A DNA stretch of 64,000 nucleotides from Janthinobacterium agaricidamnosum NBRC 102515 = DSM 9628 (GTDB lineage: Bacteria > Pseudomonadota > Gammaproteobacteria > Burkholderiales > Burkholderiaceae_D): the NCBI RefSeq assembly GCF_000723165.1, contig NZ_HG322949.1, forward strand, positions 4,542,501 to 4,606,500, read 5' to 3'. Positions 61,623-64,000 of this stretch are shown piece by piece. The position numbers and the translations under genes were made by a program. The notes beneath the pieces were generated by a model, which worked only from the letters and a program-made list of their open reading frames with translations, made no database searches and was not told where the DNA came from. Position 1 is the stretch's first letter, and each line of letters starts with the position of its first letter.

Positions 61623-62231
61623 ATGCTCGACCAGAACATCAAACAAACCACCAAACTGCATCCTTTGTCGGCCTTCATTTTCATGTCGCGCTGGCTGCAA
61701 TTACCGCTGTACCTGGGCTTGATCCTGGCGCAATGCGTGTATGTATTTCATTTCTGGGTCGAGCTGTCGGACCTGATCGGCGCCATCTTCGGCAACGACG
61801 CCGCCTTGCAGCACATCCTGACCGCGGTCGCGGTGCCGGGCGCGCCGCTGCCGACCAGCCTGAACGAAGCCACCATCATGCTGGTGGTGCTGGGCTTGAT
61901 CGACGTGGTGATGATTTCAAACTTGCTGATCATGGTGATCATCGGCGGTTATGAAACCTTTGTGTCGCGCATGCACCTGGACGACCACCCAGACCAGCCG
62001 GAATGGCTGTCGCACGTCAATGCATCGGTGCTGAAAACCAAGCTGGCGATGGCGATCATCGGCATTTCATCGATCCATTTGCTGAAGACCTTTATCAACG
62101 CGACTTCTTATCCGATGAATGTGGTGTTCGCGCAGACCGCGATTCACCTGGTCTTCATTATTTCGGCGCTGGCGATTGCTTATACCGACCGCATCATGAC
62201 GGTCACGCAAAACCAGGCCCGCCCGCATTAA
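61623..62231 (+). CDS. UPF0114 (YqhA/TIGR00645) membrane protein
   Basis: A 202-aa integral membrane protein with four hydrophobic segments (about residues 20-45, 82-108, 135-155, 165-185). NLLIMVIIGGYETFVSRMHL and LKTKLAMAIIGISSIHLLKT are hallmark blocks of the YqhA family. Function not established. It precedes the fumarase gene by 54 bases and could be co-transcribed with it. Confidence 0.85.
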   Translation: MLDQNIKQTTKLHPLSAFIFMSRWLQLPLYLGLILAQCVYVFHFWVELSDLIGAIFGNDAALQHILTAVAVPGAPLPTSLNEATIMLVVLGLIDVVMISNLLIMVIIGGYETFVSRMHLDDHPDQPEWLSHVNASVLKTKLAMAIIGISSIHLLKTFINATSYPMNVVFAQTAIHLVFIISALAIAYTDRIMTVTQNQARPH

Positions 62232-62285
62232 TTATTCATTTTCCTTATTTCTACTGACTCTGTCTTACACACTCGCGAGAACACC

Positions 62286-63827
62286 ATGACTGTCATAAAG
62301 CAAGAAGACCTGATCGAATCCGTCGCCGCCGCGTTGCAATATATTAGCTATTACCATCCGGCCGATTACATCGAGCATCTGGCGCGCGCGTACGCGGCCG
62401 AACAAAGCCCGGCCGCCAAGGATGCGATTGCGCAAATCCTGACCAATTCGCGCATGTGTGCGGAAGGCAAGCGTCCGATTTGCCAGGATACCGGCATCGT
62501 CAATGTGTTCCTGAAGATCGGCATGGGCGTGCGCTTCGAAGGTTTCAGCGGCACCGTCACCGACGCGGTCAATGAAGGCGTGCGCCGCGCCTACAATTTT
62601 GACGACAACAAATTGCGCGCATCGATCGTTGCAGACCCGCATTTCGACCGCAAGAATACCAAGGACAACACGCCGGCCGTAGTGCATATGGAATTGGTCG
62701 AAGGTAACACCGTCGACGTCAAGGTCGCGGCCAAAGGCGGCGGCTCGGAAAACAAATCCAAGATGATCATGATGAATCCATCCGATTCGCTGGTCGACTG
62801 GGTCATGAAAACCGTGCCGACCATGGGCGCCGGCTGGTGCCCGCCAGGCATGCTGGGCATCGGCATCGGCGGCACCGCCGAAAAGGCGATGCTGATGGCA
62901 AAGGAAGTGTTGATGGAAGATATCGACATGTTCGAACTGAAACAACGCGGCCCGCAAAACAAGCTGGAAGAATTGCGCATCGAACTGTGCGACAAGATCA
63001 ATTCGCTGGGCATCGGCGCGCAAGGCCTGGGCGGCCTGACCACCGTGCTGGACGTGAAGATCATGATGCATCCGACCCACGCGGCGTCGAAACCGGTGGC
63101 GATGATCCCGAACTGCGCCGCCACCCGCCACGGCCATTTCGTGCTGGACGGTTCCGGCCCGGCCTATATGGAACCGCCGTCGCTGTCGTCGTGGCCTGAA
63201 GTGCACTGGACTCCGGACACCGAAAAATCGAAACGCGTCGACCTGGACACCTTGACCAAGGAAGAAGTGGCTTCGTGGCAGCCAGGCCAGACCCTGCTGT
63301 TGAACGGCAAGATGCTGACCGGCCGCGACGCCGCCCACAAACGTATCCAGGACATGCTGGCCAAGGGTGAGGAATTGCCGGTCGACTTCCAGAACCGCGT
63401 GATTTACTACGTCGGCCCGGTCGATCCGGTGCGCGACGAAGCCGTCGGCCCGGCCGGTCCGACGACCGCGACCCGGATGGACAAGTTCACCGACATGATG
63501 CTGGAAAAGACCGGCTTGATCGCGATGATCGGCAAGGCCGAACGCGGCCCTGTCGCGATCGAATCGATCCAGAAGCACCAGTCGGCTTACCTGATGGCGG
63601 TCGGCGGCGCGGCTTACCTGGTGTCGAAAGCAATCAAGAGCGCCAAGGTGCTGGGTTTTGCCGACATGGGCATGGAAGCGATCTATGAATTCGACGTGGT
63701 CGACATGCCGGTGACGGTGGCGGTCGACGCCAAGGGCACCTCGGTGCACAATACCGGTCCGAAAGAATGGCAAGCCAAGATCGAGAACCTGAGCAGCGTC
63801 GGCCAGATCCCGGTCACGGTTGCCTGA
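62286..63827 (+). CDS. Fumarate hydratase, class I ([4Fe-4S])
   Basis: Interconverts fumarate and malate in the TCA cycle using an oxygen-sensitive [4Fe-4S] cluster. A 513-aa FumA/FumB-type protein with fused alpha and beta parts. RPICQDTG has cluster Cys66; IPNCAATRHGHFVLDG and the C-terminal TTATRMDKFTDMMLEKTG segment are diagnostic. Start ATG 62286. A strong terminator follows. Confidence 0.95.
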   Translation: MTVIKQEDLIESVAAALQYISYYHPADYIEHLARAYAAEQSPAAKDAIAQILTNSRMCAEGKRPICQDTGIVNVFLKIGMGVRFEGFSGTVTDAVNEGVRRAYNFDDNKLRASIVADPHFDRKNTKDNTPAVVHMELVEGNTVDVKVAAKGGGSENKSKMIMMNPSDSLVDWVMKTVPTMGAGWCPPGMLGIGIGGTAEKAMLMAKEVLMEDIDMFELKQRGPQNKLEELRIELCDKINSLGIGAQGLGGLTTVLDVKIMMHPTHAASKPVAMIPNCAATRHGHFVLDGSGPAYMEPPSLSSWPEVHWTPDTEKSKRVDLDTLTKEEVASWQPGQTLLLNGKMLTGRDAAHKRIQDMLAKGEELPVDFQNRVIYYVGPVDPVRDEAVGPAGPTTATRMDKFTDMMLEKTGLIAMIGKAERGPVAIESIQKHQSAYLMAVGGAAYLVSKAIKSAKVLGFADMGMEAIYEFDVVDMPVTVAVDAKGTSVHNTGPKEWQAKIENLSSVGQIPVTVA

Positions 63828-63843
63828 CGCATCCTCGCATCAG

Positions 63844-63889
63844 ACAGCGTCCCGCCGCGATCGCTTATACTGTACGGGACGCTGTTTTA
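63844..63889 (+). terminator. Intrinsic terminator after fumarase
   Basis: ACAGCGTCCCG and CGGGACGCTGT form an 11-bp stem with a 20-base loop, followed by TTTTAC. Confidence 0.7.
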
Positions 63890-63906
63890 CTTCCACGAAG
63901 ATCAAT

Positions 63907-64000
63907 GTGAATCCTGCCTTACACTCTTGCCAGCCATCCGACGCGCCCATCGGCGTCTTCGATTCCGGCGTGGGCGGCTTATCGGTATTGCGCCACATCC
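63907..64000 (+). CDS. murI: Glutamate racemase, N-terminal part (runs off the right edge)
   Basis: Makes D-glutamate for peptidoglycan. From GTG 63907 the frame reads about 31 residues ending APIGVFDSGVGGLSVLRHI, the unmistakable N-terminus of MurI with the first catalytic-region Asp-Ser. No stop before the window end. An in-frame ATG is absent (the ATG at 63905 is out of frame). The ribosome site is weak (GAAG). Confidence 0.88.
   Translation, partial: MNPALHSCQPSDAPIGVFDSGVGGLSVLRHI

Noticed and set aside
62265..63773. 500-codon minus-strand frame opposite fumarase
   Set aside because: Antisense artefact of GC-rich codons; fumarase motifs are intact on the plus strand.
1..64000. CRISPR array
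   Set aside because: No set of regularly spaced direct repeats of 23-47 bases was seen anywhere in the window.

Overview
The window looks like part of the chromosome of a GC-rich betaproteobacterium, most likely Oxalobacteraceae (Janthinobacterium/Duganella/Massilia type). The grounds are the gene families and the mix of type VI secretion, PEP-CTERM and TonB genes. This was judged by reading, with no database search. One stretch, about 44.0-57.3 kb, is visibly AT-richer with different codon use and looks acquired.

Layout. 0-0.3 kb: the start of a vgrG gene running off the left edge. 0.7-4.5 kb: a paoABC-type periplasmic aldehyde oxidoreductase operon. 4.8-11.6 kb: a ribosome hibernation factor, a CNB-GGDEF diguanylate cyclase, a DUF5610-like protein, sbcB, pyrF, and a LemA/TPM/TPM operon. 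11.7-14.6 kb: an SDR enzyme, an intergenic block with two near-identical terminator hairpins (one probably ending a small RNA that displays an anti-Shine-Dalgarno loop) and an 89-bp palindrome, then a VanZ-like protein and small proteins. 14.7-23.9 kb (minus): a carbohydrate block with an unusual three-part GH1-like/glycosyltransferase/FAD protein, a GH2 glycosidase, and galT-M24-galK joined by ATGA overlaps. 24-30 kb: a luciferase-like oxidoreductase, an MFS transporter, a GlxA-type regulator, a secreted DJ-1/PfpI protein and an HDOD protein. 29.5-34.2 kb (minus): a BMP-type nucleoside ABC importer. 34.4-43.7 kb: gluQ, a TonB receptor, a hybrid histidine kinase, and two exported proteins, one with a PEP-CTERM anchor followed by a C-terminal extension.

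44.0-56.3 kb is a defence-type island. It starts beside a frameshifted orphan antitoxin. It holds a tightly coupled operon: a 42-codon ORF, an ankyrin-sigma70 fusion protein, a MORC/MutL-like GHKL ATPase, a Z1-domain helicase-like ATPase, a PD-(D/E)XK (DUF4420-like) nuclease, an AIPR protein and a Vsr-type nuclease. A 5-methylcytosine methyltransferase faces it convergently. The ATPase/Z1/nuclease/AIPR/Vsr/methylase set matches restriction-like systems predicted by comparative genomics. A sigma factor with ankyrin repeats and an extra C-terminal domain, built into the same operon, is the most striking feature of the window.

56.5-59.2 kb: an IS66 remnant, then a compact T6SS cargo module (Hcp, M74-like murein endopeptidase effector, exported immunity candidate), then tRNA-Ser(GGA) with an inverted, hairpin-filled pseudo-tRNA copy sharing its terminator. 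59.3-64 kb returns to core genes: acs, a UPF0114 membrane protein, class I fumarase, and the start of murI.
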